This document shows positions 1 through 5,323 of a DNA stretch of 7,520 nucleotides, in pieces (the first letter of the stretch is position 1; every line of letters starts with the position of its first letter). A model generated the notes under the pieces. The model worked only from the letters and a program-made list of their open reading frames with translations. It did not search any database and had not been told where the DNA came from. Source of the stretch: SZUA-1377 sp964622255 (GTDB lineage: Bacteria > Campylobacterota > Campylobacteria > Campylobacterales > QNZT01). The DNA is taken from positions 1-7,520 of the forward strand of contig CAZUPK010000063.1 in assembly GCA_964622255.1 (NCBI GenBank). The letters are read 5' to 3'. The translations under genes and the position numbers were made by a program.

Positions 1-309
1 CATCATTGTCCGCCACAAACGATATGCATACCATTTATAAAAAGTTGCTTATTTTATCAAATTAATGCTAATTCTTTGGTTAAAGAGAGTTAAAACCCTA
101 TATCTGTAAGGGTTCTGATGTATCTTTGAGAAAGTCTTTATATGATAAAATATTACTTGCCAACATGGTTCTTATCCTTTTTTAGATGTGGAAATCTTGG
201 ATAAATTATACCTACTTGTTTTAGTATCTTTTGATACTTCAAGTGCTTACCATTTGGTGCACTCTCCTTTTCATATAAAGTATTATAACATAATTTTAAA
301 TATAATATA
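1..309. other. Gene-poor AT-rich left edge, no convincing gene
   Basis: I find no gene here that I can defend. All six frames are broken by stops. The longest readable piece is a 53-codon minus-strand frame at 153-314 (M-L-I-L-Y at its start, H-V-G-K at its end). It has no ribosome site at its own ATG and resembles nothing I know. A minus-strand TATAAT-like box, an AAGGAGAG-like site (around 261-268) and an ATG lie in a row, but that ATG frame stops after four codons, so this may be the decayed start of an old gene. Two small hairpins are visible: AGTATC/GATACT at 223-238 and AACCCT/AGGGTT near 95-115. The left end could also include the edge of a feature outside the window. The overall look is of decayed sequence next to the repeat at 310-372. 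Confidence 0.4.
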
Positions 310-372
310 AGCATTATCAGAAAGTTCTCAAAGAAGATTTACTCCCTATCGAACTTTCTATTGCCTTATATC
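310..372 (-). repeat. 63-bp dispersed repeat, copy 1
   Basis: Read on the minus strand, this segment aligns without gaps to 5095-5157 read on the plus strand; I count 51 identical bases of 63. Both begin GATATAAGGCAAT and end ATGCT. The unit folds: AGAAAGTTC (351-359 on the opposite strand) pairs perfectly with GAACTTTCT (319-327). A second short helix lies inside, and both copies have the loop bases TAAATC. It starts 56 bases past the fabH stop and reads away from the operon. Weaker similarity to the second copy continues for another 20-30 bases to the left. It could be a relic of an IS200/IS605 element, a small non-autonomous repeat, or a transcribed structure at the 3' end of the operon message. 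The repeat itself is certain; its nature is not. Confidence 0.85.
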
Positions 373-403
373 CCTACGGCTAAAGCCGAGGGCTTTATGG
401 CAA
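361..403. other. Nested hairpin beyond fabH, IS200/IS605-end-like or terminator-like
   Basis: On the plus strand, CCCT-A-CGGC (372-380), a TAAA loop (381-384) and GCCGAGGG (385-392) form an 8-bp stem with one bulged base. An outer helix TTGCC (361-365) with GGCAA (399-403), plus an ATA/TAT step, closes around it. Short GC-rich stems with a TTTA loop and a bulged T on one strand resemble the subterminal palindromes of IS200/IS605 elements. The position, about 25 bases past the fabH stop, would also suit a transcription terminator, but neither strand has a T-run after the stem, so a classic Rho-independent terminator is unlikely. The outer 3' arm is shared with the 63-bp repeat. Confidence 0.6.
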
Positions 404-427
404 GGCTTGGTAAAACATAAAAAACAT

Positions 428-1420
428 TTATTCTTGAGCAAACCTTACAAGTGCACTTCCCCAAGTTAGTCCACCACCAAAAGTATCAAGTAGCATCAAA
501 TCACTACTTTTTAGCTTACCCTCTTTATACCACTCATCCATAGCCATAGGAATAGAAGCTGCAGAGGTATTTCCAAACTTGTGAACCGTTAGAGCTATTT
601 TCTCTTTTGGTATCTTTAACTTTTTACCAACTGCATCAATAATCCTAAAGTTTGCTTGATGCGGGATAAAGTGATCTATATCCTCTCCGGTTAATCCATT
701 TTCTTCGAGTATCTCTTTGACATCATTTGTTAGGGTATTTACAGCAAGTTTAAAAGTTTCATTACCCTTCATCTTTAAAAATTGCAAGTTTTCCTCGACA
801 ATTTTTTTACTACAAGGATTTTGACTTCCACCACCTGGAGTTATAAGAAAGTCTTGATAAGTTCCATCTGCTGAAGTTTTTACATCTATTATCGCTTTAG
901 TTTTATCATCAGTTGCACCGATAACCGCAGCTCCTGCACCATCACCAAAAAGCACACAAGTTGTTCTATCTTTATAATCAACTATCGAACTTAACTTTTC
1001 AGCACCGATTATGAGGACATTTTTTTTCATACCACTTTCAACAAAACTTTTTGCAATATGCAAAGCATAGACAAATCCACTACAAGCAGCACTTATATCA
1101 AATGCCATAACATTTTTTATACCAAGTTTATCAGCTACAACACAAGCAGTTGATGGCATACAAAAAAAGTCTGGAGTAATAGTTGCTAAAACTATGGCAT
1201 CTATATCTTGAGGCTTTAGCCTTGCTCTTTTTATAGCAACTTTTGAGGCTTCAACCGCTAAATCACTTGTGCTTTGAGTTTCATCCGCTATATATCTCTT
1301 TTTTATACCTGTCCTTTGGACTATCCACTCGTCGCTAGTATCAACCATCTTTTCAAAGTCCGCATTTGTCATACACTTTGGAGGAGTATATGAACCTATA
1401 GATTTTAAAGATGCATACAT
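428..1420 (-). CDS. fabH: 3-oxoacyl-ACP synthase III (KAS III)
   Basis: FabH starts each fatty acid chain in the cytoplasm by condensing acetyl-CoA with malonyl-ACP. The 330-residue length is normal for the family. The Cys-His-Asn catalytic triad is visible: Cys113 in D-I-S-A-A-C-S-G-F, His254 in P-H-Q-A-N and Asn284 in G-N-T-S-A-A-S. The N-terminal D-E-W-I-V-Q-R-T-G-I and C-terminal D-T-F-G-G-G-L-T-W-G are also typical FabH signatures. The ATG start is well supported: AGGAGGAG lies a few bases upstream, a strong ribosome site. It is the last gene of the ndk operon, 23 bases after plsX. The plsX-fabH pairing is widespread in bacteria and puts the start of phospholipid and fatty acid synthesis under common control. 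I see no damage or odd composition. Confidence 0.98.
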   Translation of the reverse strand: MYASLKSIGSYTPPKCMTNADFEKMVDTSDEWIVQRTGIKKRYIADETQSTSDLAVEASKVAIKRARLKPQDIDAIVLATITPDFFCMPSTACVVADKLGIKNVMAFDISAACSGFVYALHIAKSFVESGMKKNVLIIGAEKLSSIVDYKDRTTCVLFGDGAGAAVIGATDDKTKAIIDVKTSADGTYQDFLITPGGGSQNPCSKKIVEENLQFLKMKGNETFKLAVNTLTNDVKEILEENGLTGEDIDHFIPHQANFRIIDAVGKKLKIPKEKIALTVHKFGNTSAASIPMAMDEWYKEGKLKSSDLMLLDTFGGGLTWGSALVRFAQE

Positions 1421-1443
1421 TTTATTATACTCCTCCTCTTGTT

Positions 1444-2442
1444 TTATGATTTATATTTTTGAAGATTTTCTTCGATATCTTTGTTAATATCCGTTTTTAC
1501 AAATGCCAAAGCCTGATAGACAGCATTTTTGATAGCTATCTTATTACTTTTTCCGTGACATATAATAGCACACTTTTTTACTCCTAAAAGTGGAGCTCCA
1601 CCATACTCTGCATAATCTATCTGTTTTTTGAGAAGTTTAAAAACTTTTCTCATTAGCAAAGCTCCGGTTAAGGCACGAGGTGATTTTTTGATATTTAACT
1701 TTATAAGTTTTGTTATGGAACTTGCTACACCTTCACTAGTTTTTAAAAGGATATTTCCAACAAATCCATCACATGTAATAACATCTACAGAACCGTTAAA
1801 TATATCACTTCCTTCAACATTTCCAACAAAGCTTGGCATAGACTTTAAAAGTTTAAAACTCTCTTTTGTTAGCTCATTTCCTTTACTATCCTCTTCACCA
1901 TTTGACAAAAGTCCAACACGAGGATTTTCAACTCCTAAAACATCTTTTGCATAAGCTTCACCCATCACAGCAAACTCAAAAAGATGCTCCGGTTTACAAT
2001 CAACATTTGCACCAACATCTAAAACTAAACTTCTTCCACCCGGAACTGCTGTTGGCATCAAAGTTGCAATAGCAGGACGAGAAACCCCTTTTATTCGACC
2101 TAGTCTAAGAGTAGCTAAACTCATAGTAGCTCCACTATGCCCTGCACTAACAACAGCATTGGCTTTGCCATCTTTAACTAAATCAACTGCAGTATAAATG
2201 GTAGAAGTTTTTCTTTTTAAAACATCGGTAGCAGACTCCGACATATCAAATACATCATCACACCCTACTATCTCTACTCTATCTTGAAATTTTCTAGGTA
2301 TCAAATGCTCTATTTCAGAAGTTTTACCAACAAATATAACACCAAACTTCTCTTTAGTTTTTTTTAGTGCTAGTATGGTTCCCTCAACGATAGGTGCAGA
2401 ACCAAAATCTCCACCCATCGCATCGATTGCAATTTTATACAT
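1444..2442 (-). CDS. plsX: Phosphate acyltransferase PlsX
   Basis: PlsX converts acyl-ACP to acyl-phosphate, the acyl donor for PlsY in glycerol-3-phosphate acylation, and so links fatty acid to phospholipid synthesis; it is peripheral to the inner membrane. From the chosen start the protein is 332 residues, a usual length. Family marks are I-A-I-D-A-M-G-G-D-F-G at residues 4-14, S-A-G-H-S-G-A-T at 99-106, D-V-G-A-N-V-D at 142-148, G-F-V-G-N-I-L-L-K-T at 226-235 and Y-G-G-A-P-L-L-G-V at 280-288. I chose the ATG at 2440-2442 because it puts the conserved I-A-I-D-A-M-G-G-D at the usual distance from the N-terminus, four bases after the rpmF stop. A GTG at 2467-2469 would add nine residues and overlap rpmF by 23 bases. 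Neither start has a strong ribosome site, so translation is probably coupled to rpmF. Confidence 0.96.
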   Translation of the reverse strand: MYKIAIDAMGGDFGSAPIVEGTILALKKTKEKFGVIFVGKTSEIEHLIPRKFQDRVEIVGCDDVFDMSESATDVLKRKTSTIYTAVDLVKDGKANAVVSAGHSGATMSLATLRLGRIKGVSRPAIATLMPTAVPGGRSLVLDVGANVDCKPEHLFEFAVMGEAYAKDVLGVENPRVGLLSNGEEDSKGNELTKESFKLLKSMPSFVGNVEGSDIFNGSVDVITCDGFVGNILLKTSEGVASSITKLIKLNIKKSPRALTGALLMRKVFKLLKKQIDYAEYGGAPLLGVKKCAIICHGKSNKIAIKNAVYQALAFVKTDINKDIEENLQKYKS

Positions 2443-2446
2443 ATTT

Positions 2447-2605
2447 TTAGCTATCTGCTCTATATTCACCAGTTGTTTTATTTATATGATGAGGCATTCT
2501 CCAGGTTCCATCAGCATTTTTAACCGGTTTAGCAAGTTTTAACTTATAGTGAGTTCTTCTTTTTGCTGCTCTTGTTTTACTCACTCTTCGCTTTGGTACT
2601 GCCAT
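2447..2605 (-). CDS. rpmF: 50S ribosomal protein L32
   Basis: This small gene encodes the 52-residue L32 protein of the large ribosomal subunit. The N-terminus M-A-V-P-K-R-R-V-S-K-T-R and the basic stretch R-A-A-K-R-R-T-H-Y are diagnostic of bacterial L32. The remainder, including W-R-M-P-H-H and T-T-G-E-Y, fits the Campylobacterota form. It has no cysteine, so it is of the type without the zinc-binding cysteine motif seen in some L32 proteins. The start is clear: AAGGAGTAAGAA precedes the ATG, and this ribosome site is formed by the last codons and stop of the yceD-like gene three bases away, which implies coupling. The rpmF-plsX-fabH order with a YceD-family gene upstream is conserved across many proteobacteria. 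Confidence 0.97.
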   Translation of the reverse strand: MAVPKRRVSKTRAAKRRTHYKLKLAKPVKNADGTWRMPHHINKTTGEYRADS

Positions 2606-2608
2606 TTC

Positions 2609-2965
2609 TTACTCCTTGAAATATTCTATACAATCTCTACAATAGTGATAATCACTTTTTATAGACTCCACCTCGCTTTGAAAAATCTCATCAAAGTTGA
2701 TAAATCCATCAAAAGTTTCTACAACATCTATATCATCACCATCATATCTGCCATTACTAACTTCTAGCGATGACTCTTCACAAATCTTTAACCAAAAATC
2801 CTCTGCACAAGCATCACAACTATGCAAAAGTTCTCCATTAAGCTTATAATCCAACCTAACAATAGAGTTCGAAACTCTCCTAAAACTACCACTAAAAGTT
2901 AGCTTTTCATCTTTCAACTCAAAAAAGTTAGCATCCTTGCCTACTTTTCTAAACTCTATCCGCAT
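2609..2965 (-). CDS. YceD/DUF177-family protein, large-subunit rRNA accumulation
   Basis: The 118-residue protein is assigned to the YceD (DUF177) family mainly from its place directly before rpmF, its size and its central C-D-A-C motif. E. coli YceD is needed for normal 23S rRNA accumulation, and its gene also sits beside rpmF. There are two Cys-x2-Cys pairs, Cys50/Cys53 and Cys109/Cys112, which could together hold a zinc ion; that is inference. The middle is acidic (residues 75-100, rich in Asp and Glu). No signal peptide or membrane segment is visible, so it should be cytoplasmic. The ATG lies nine bases after the ndk stop with only a distant AGAGGT upstream, inside the ndk tail, so translation probably depends on ndk. 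Sequence likeness to E. coli YceD is weak by eye, so I leave the symbol blank. Confidence 0.8.
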   Translation of the reverse strand: MRIEFRKVGKDANFFELKDEKLTFSGSFRRVSNSIVRLDYKLNGELLHSCDACAEDFWLKICEESSLEVSNGRYDGDDIDVVETFDGFINFDEIFQSEVESIKSDYHYCRDCIEYFKE

Positions 2966-2974
2966 AACAAGTCG

Positions 2975-3388
2975 TTATAATACCTCTATTTTGCTAAAGA
3001 AAAACTTTATCTCTCTATCAGCATTTTCTAAAGAATCACTTCCGTGCACTGCATTTGCATCTATACTCTCAGCAAAATCAGCTCTTATAGTTCCTTTTTC
3101 AGCCTCTTTAGGATCAGTAGCCCCCATAAGCTCTCTGTTTTTAGCAACAGCATTTTCACCTTCAAGAACCATAACTACAACCGGTCCACTTGTCATAAAC
3201 TCCACAAGCTTACCAAAAAAAGGTCTCTCTTTATGCACTTCATAAAACTCACCTGCCATTTGCTCTGTTAGTTGTAACTTTTTCATAGCAGATATTCTAA
3301 GCCCATTACTTTCAAATCTGTCTATGATTTTTCCAATAACACCTTTTTTCACTGCATCAGGTTTTATAATAGATAGTGTTTGCTCCAT
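2975..3388 (-). CDS. ndk: Nucleoside diphosphate kinase
   Basis: Ndk moves the terminal phosphate from one nucleoside triphosphate (usually ATP) to nucleoside diphosphates through a phospho-histidine, and so balances NTP and dNTP pools. At 137 residues it has the standard length. The active-site histidine is His115 in N-A-V-H-G-S-D-S, and the N-terminal I-I-K-P-D-A-V (Lys9) and central R-P-F-F (55-58) nucleotide-site motifs are present. TGGAGAAC precedes the ATG by about six bases and supports this start. It is the first gene of the five-gene operon. The 137-base gap before it, with a terminator-like hairpin behind fdxA, suggests that ndk has its own promoter. The protein looks complete and ordinary. 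Confidence 0.98.
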   Translation of the reverse strand: MEQTLSIIKPDAVKKGVIGKIIDRFESNGLRISAMKKLQLTEQMAGEFYEVHKERPFFGKLVEFMTSGPVVVMVLEGENAVAKNRELMGATDPKEAEKGTIRADFAESIDANAVHGSDSLENADREIKFFFSKIEVL

Positions 3389-3422
3389 CTTTGTTCTCCA
3401 TATTTTTATTTCAGCACTGAAG

Positions 3423-3428
3423 TTTATC
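3423..3428 (-). promoter_or_regulatory. Weak candidate -10 box for the ndk operon
   Basis: On the minus strand GATAAA lies directly behind a run of six T, about 35 bases before the ndk ATG. T-rich stretches before an imperfect TATAAT are typical of Campylobacterota housekeeping promoters, which often lack a clear -35 box. The region is AT-rich throughout, so a chance match is quite possible; other candidates lie 10-20 bases further upstream. Confidence 0.25.
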
Positions 3429-3470
3429 GAAAAAAGATAAATTTTTTATTAAATCACAACACGGAAGTAG

Positions 3471-3509
3471 GAAAAAGAAGGCAACACCAGCCCAAAATAG
3501 GACTGATGT
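3471..3509 (-). terminator. Likely Rho-independent terminator after fdxA
   Basis: Read on the minus strand, bases 3500-3509 and 3484-3493 form a 10-bp stem (ACATCAGTCC with GGGCTGGTGT, including two G-U pairs) around a TATTTT loop. It starts 16 bases after the fdxA stop. The stem is followed, after a few bases, by the T-rich stretch CTTCTTTTTC. The T-run is interrupted and slightly displaced, so termination may be partial. It would separate the fdxA transcript from the ndk operon. Confidence 0.55.
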
Positions 3510-3525
3510 CAAGTTTCAAAAAATT

Positions 3526-3801
3526 TTAGTCCTCAACTACTGGAGAACCTGCTTCTCCTCTATCATCTGAACAAGTCATACTGTCTTTGCATTCACCCCA
3601 AACGATACATCCTTCAGTAGGACAAGCTTCAGCACAAGCTGGTGTATCGTGATGACCTACACACTCAACACATTTATCTTCATAAACATAGTAGATCTCT
3701 TCACCTGTTGGATTATCCTCATCATCAACAATAGCCTCCACCGGACACTCATCTATACAAGCACCACAGTTTATACAAATATCAGTAATAACAACTGCCA
3801 T
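3526..3801 (-). CDS. fdxA: 2[4Fe-4S] ferredoxin, FdxA type
   Basis: This is a 91-residue cytoplasmic electron carrier with two [4Fe-4S] clusters. The first motif is Cys9-x2-Cys12-x2-Cys15-x3-Cys19-Pro. The second is Cys44-x2-Cys47-x8-Cys56-x3-Cys60-Pro; the eight-residue loop between Cys47 and Cys56 is the mark of Allochromatium-type (YfhL-like) ferredoxins, which tend to have very low potentials. Cys65, Cys71 and Cys77 are extra and lie in a C-terminal extension of about 30 residues. The protein is strongly acidic. AAGGAGAG before the ATG supports the start. C. jejuni FdxA is encoded next to ahpC, is iron-induced and contributes to aerotolerance; a similar role here is inferred from gene order and sequence type. 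It lies 52 bases after metK and has its own likely -10 box. Confidence 0.93.
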   Translation of the reverse strand: MAVVITDICINCGACIDECPVEAIVDDEDNPTGEEIYYVYEDKCVECVGHHDTPACAEACPTEGCIVWGECKDSMTCSDDRGEAGSPVVED

Positions 3802-3831
3802 CTTCTCTCCTTAATTTTTGATATGAGAAAA

Positions 3832-3837
3832 ATTATA
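3832..3837 (-). promoter_or_regulatory. Candidate -10 box for fdxA
   Basis: A perfect TATAAT (minus strand, preceded by TTGA) lies about 30 bases before the fdxA ATG, within the 52-base gap after metK. This leaves room for a short leader that includes the AAGGAGAG ribosome site. No clear -35 box is visible, as is common in Campylobacterota. With the terminator-like hairpin after fdxA, it suggests the ferredoxin can be made as a single-gene message. Confidence 0.5.
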
Positions 3838-3853
3838 TCAATATAAATCTTAG

Positions 3854-5011
3854 TTAAATATTAAAATAATCCTTAATCTCTCCAACTTTGTCTAATCTTT
3901 CCCAAGTAAACTCTTCCTCTTCTCTTCCAAAATGTCCATAAGATGCAGTCTTTAAATATCTAGGTTTAAGTAAGTCAAGACTTTCTATAATACCTCTTGG
4001 AGTAAGTCTAAATATCCCTCTTACCGCTTCTTCAAGTTTTGATTCATCTACCTTACTAGTTCCGTGAGTATCCACTAACACCGATACCGGTTCAACTACA
4101 CCTATAGCATATGCTAGTTGGATTGTTACTTTTTCACACACATTTGCTCCAACTAGATTTTTAGCTATATATCTTGCCATATATGCTGCACTTCTATCAA
4201 CTTTACTAGGATCTTTTCCACTAAAAGCTCCTCCACCGTGAGGACAACTTCCACCATAAGTATCAACTATAATCTTTCTTCCTGTAAGCCCAGCATCACC
4301 TTGAGGACCACCTATAACAAATCTTCCTGTTGGATTTATGTGATATTTTATGTTATCGCACTTTATATTTGAAGGAAGAGATTTTTTTATAACCTCTTCT
4401 ATAACAGCCTCTTTTAAATCTTTTTGAGTTATTGTTTCACTGTGTTGAGTAGAAACTACTATAGTATCTATCTCTACAGGTTTACCATTAACATATCTTA
4501 CACTAACTTGAGCCTTTCCATCAGGTCTTAAAAATGGCAATATTCCATTTTTTCTAACCTTTGCTAAAGTTTTTGTAAGTTTATGAGCAAGAGTTATAGG
4601 AAGGGGCATCAACACATCTGTCTCACGACAAGCATATCCAAACATAAGCCCTTGATCACCAGCACCTATCTCACCACCTGCTTGATCTACCCCTTGATTA
4701 ATATCTGGAGACTGCTCTCCAACTCCGTTTAATATTCCTGCACTTCTATAATCAAACCCATACTGTGCATCAGTATATCCTATACTTCTTACCACCTCTC
4801 TTGCAATATCTTGCATTGGAGCATAAGTAGTGGTTTTAAGTTCCCCCGCTATAACACAAAAACCATTTGATAAAAGAGTCTCACATGCCACCCTTGCATT
4901 TTTGTCTCTTTCTATGATATAATCCAATATAGCATCACTGATTTGATCTGCCATTTTATCTGGATGCCCTTCTGTAACACTTTCACTTGTAAATAAAAAA
5001 TCTTTCGCCAT
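3854..5011 (-). CDS. metK: S-adenosylmethionine synthetase
   Basis: MetK joins methionine and ATP to make S-adenosylmethionine, releasing phosphate and pyrophosphate, and is the cell's main source of methyl groups. The 385 residues match the family length. Visible motifs are E-S-V-T-E-G-H-P-D-K at 10-19 (His16 in the active site), G-A-G-D-Q-G at 116-121 (first family signature) and G-G-G-A-F-S-G-K-D at 259-267 (phosphate-binding second signature). The mobile-loop stretch around residues 98-110 (G-E-Q-S-P-D-I-N-Q-G-V) is also present. AGAGGGAA before the ATG supports the start. It is followed by fdxA and separated from the divergent ahpC by 312 bases. In C. jejuni the corresponding position between fdxA and ahpC has no metK, so its placement here is lineage-specific. 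The leader is too short for a SAM riboswitch. Confidence 0.98.
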   Translation of the reverse strand: MAKDFLFTSESVTEGHPDKMADQISDAILDYIIERDKNARVACETLLSNGFCVIAGELKTTTYAPMQDIAREVVRSIGYTDAQYGFDYRSAGILNGVGEQSPDINQGVDQAGGEIGAGDQGLMFGYACRETDVLMPLPITLAHKLTKTLAKVRKNGILPFLRPDGKAQVSVRYVNGKPVEIDTIVVSTQHSETITQKDLKEAVIEEVIKKSLPSNIKCDNIKYHINPTGRFVIGGPQGDAGLTGRKIIVDTYGGSCPHGGGAFSGKDPSKVDRSAAYMARYIAKNLVGANVCEKVTIQLAYAIGVVEPVSVLVDTHGTSKVDESKLEEAVRGIFRLTPRGIIESLDLLKPRYLKTASYGHFGREEEEFTWERLDKVGEIKDYFNI

Positions 5012-5043
5012 ATTTCCCTCTGTTGTATAAAAATTTCAGCTTT

Positions 5044-5049
5044 ATTGTA
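5044..5049 (-). promoter_or_regulatory. Candidate -10 box for metK
   Basis: Minus-strand TACAAT, in the context GATACAATAAAG, lies about 33 bases before the metK ATG and ahead of its AGAGGGAA ribosome site. The DNA upstream is AT-rich without a clear -35 box. The position is suitable for a leader of about 25 bases, but the call rests on a six-base match in AT-rich DNA. Confidence 0.4.
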
Positions 5050-5094
5050 TCTAATCATATTTTAAGCTTTTATTGGATAGCCTATTTTCGCAAA

Positions 5095-5157
5095 GATATA
5101 AGGCAATCAAAAGTTTTTAAGGAAATAAATCTTCCTTAAGAACTTTCTAATGATGCT
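5095..5157 (+). repeat. 63-bp dispersed repeat, copy 2
   Basis: Gap-free match (51 of 63 bases) to the reverse complement of 310-372. This copy forms a stronger hairpin: 5110-5124 pairs with 5132-5146 over 15 positions, all Watson-Crick except one T-G, around a seven-base loop ATAAATC. A smaller stem-loop with GCCTAT (5080-5085) and ATAAGGC (5098-5104) lies directly before it, comparable to the hairpin preceding copy 1. It lies between the divergent metK and ahpC genes, 167 bases before the ahpC ATG, and reads toward ahpC. The two copies thus bracket the metK-to-fabH block in opposite orientation. Confidence 0.85.
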
Positions 5158-5268
5158 CGTATCATCATAAACATCTATGGAGTTTGGGCATTGACTCTTG
5201 GCATAGAAACTATAAGATTTGTGTAAGTAGCAAGTCTTGTTCTAAAGTCAAAACCCCTAGCCCTTAGG
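5095..5268 (+). pseudogene. Possible relic of an IS200/IS605-type tnpB tail
   Basis: One plus-strand frame from 5095, with an internal stop at 5137-5139, runs to a TAA at 5224-5226. Its last part reads N-D-A-R-I-I-I-N-I-Y-G-V, then L-T-L-G-I-E-T-I-R, which resembles the end of many TnpB proteins (D-R-D-x-N-A-S-x-N-I-x-x-V-G, then S-T-L-G-x-x-x-V-R). The catalytic domains are gone and the zinc-ribbon cysteines are not recognisable. About 30 bases later CCTAG/TTAGG (5256-5268) forms a small hairpin at the distance expected for an element's right end. The copy 1 side gives a similar reading, S-D-N-A-Y-I-I-F-K-I, with more stops. TnpB is an RNA-guided nuclease of transposons; nothing functional remains here. 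The likeness is short and judged by eye, so the call is tentative. Confidence 0.33.
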
Positions 5269-5281
5269 TGTGGATAGTGTG

Positions 5282-5298
5282 TTAATTTCGTAAATTAA
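5282..5298. promoter_or_regulatory. 17-bp palindrome in the ahpC promoter region, possible operator
   Basis: TTAATTT (5282-5288) and AAATTAA (5292-5298) are perfect inverted arms around CGT, 26-42 bases before the ahpC ATG, where the core promoter should lie. AT-rich palindromes of this size are bound by Fur-family regulators, and PerR controls ahpC in C. jejuni, so a peroxide- or iron-responsive operator is reasonable. AT-rich DNA yields such palindromes by chance, and the match to a PerR or Fur consensus is not exact. Confidence 0.38.
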
Positions 5299-5323
5299 AA
5301 TTTTACTAAATAGGGAGAACAAA

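Noticed and set aside
1..34. A minus-strand ATG at 32-34 reading M-V-C-I-S-F-V-A-D off the left edge.
   Set aside because: Only 11 codons are visible and there is no ribosome site before it.
153..314. A 53-codon minus-strand frame beside repeat copy 1.
   Set aside because: No ribosome site at its ATG, no family likeness, and it overlaps the repeat. It may be a coding remnant but cannot be called a gene.
1628..2072. Open plus-strand frames opposite plsX.
   Set aside because: They lie antisense to a well-supported gene, lack ribosome sites, and their composition (Ser, Phe, Leu, His rich) is what antisense reading of AT-rich genes gives. Similar frames opposite yceD, ndk, fdxA and ahpC were dropped for the same reason.
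3410..3421. Palindrome TTCAG-CA-CTGAA in the ndk leader.
   Set aside because: Five-base arms with a two-base centre are too short to separate from chance.
5012..5060. A SAM riboswitch before metK.
   Set aside because: The likely leader is about 25-35 bases and holds no SAM-I, SAM-II or SAM/SAH core.
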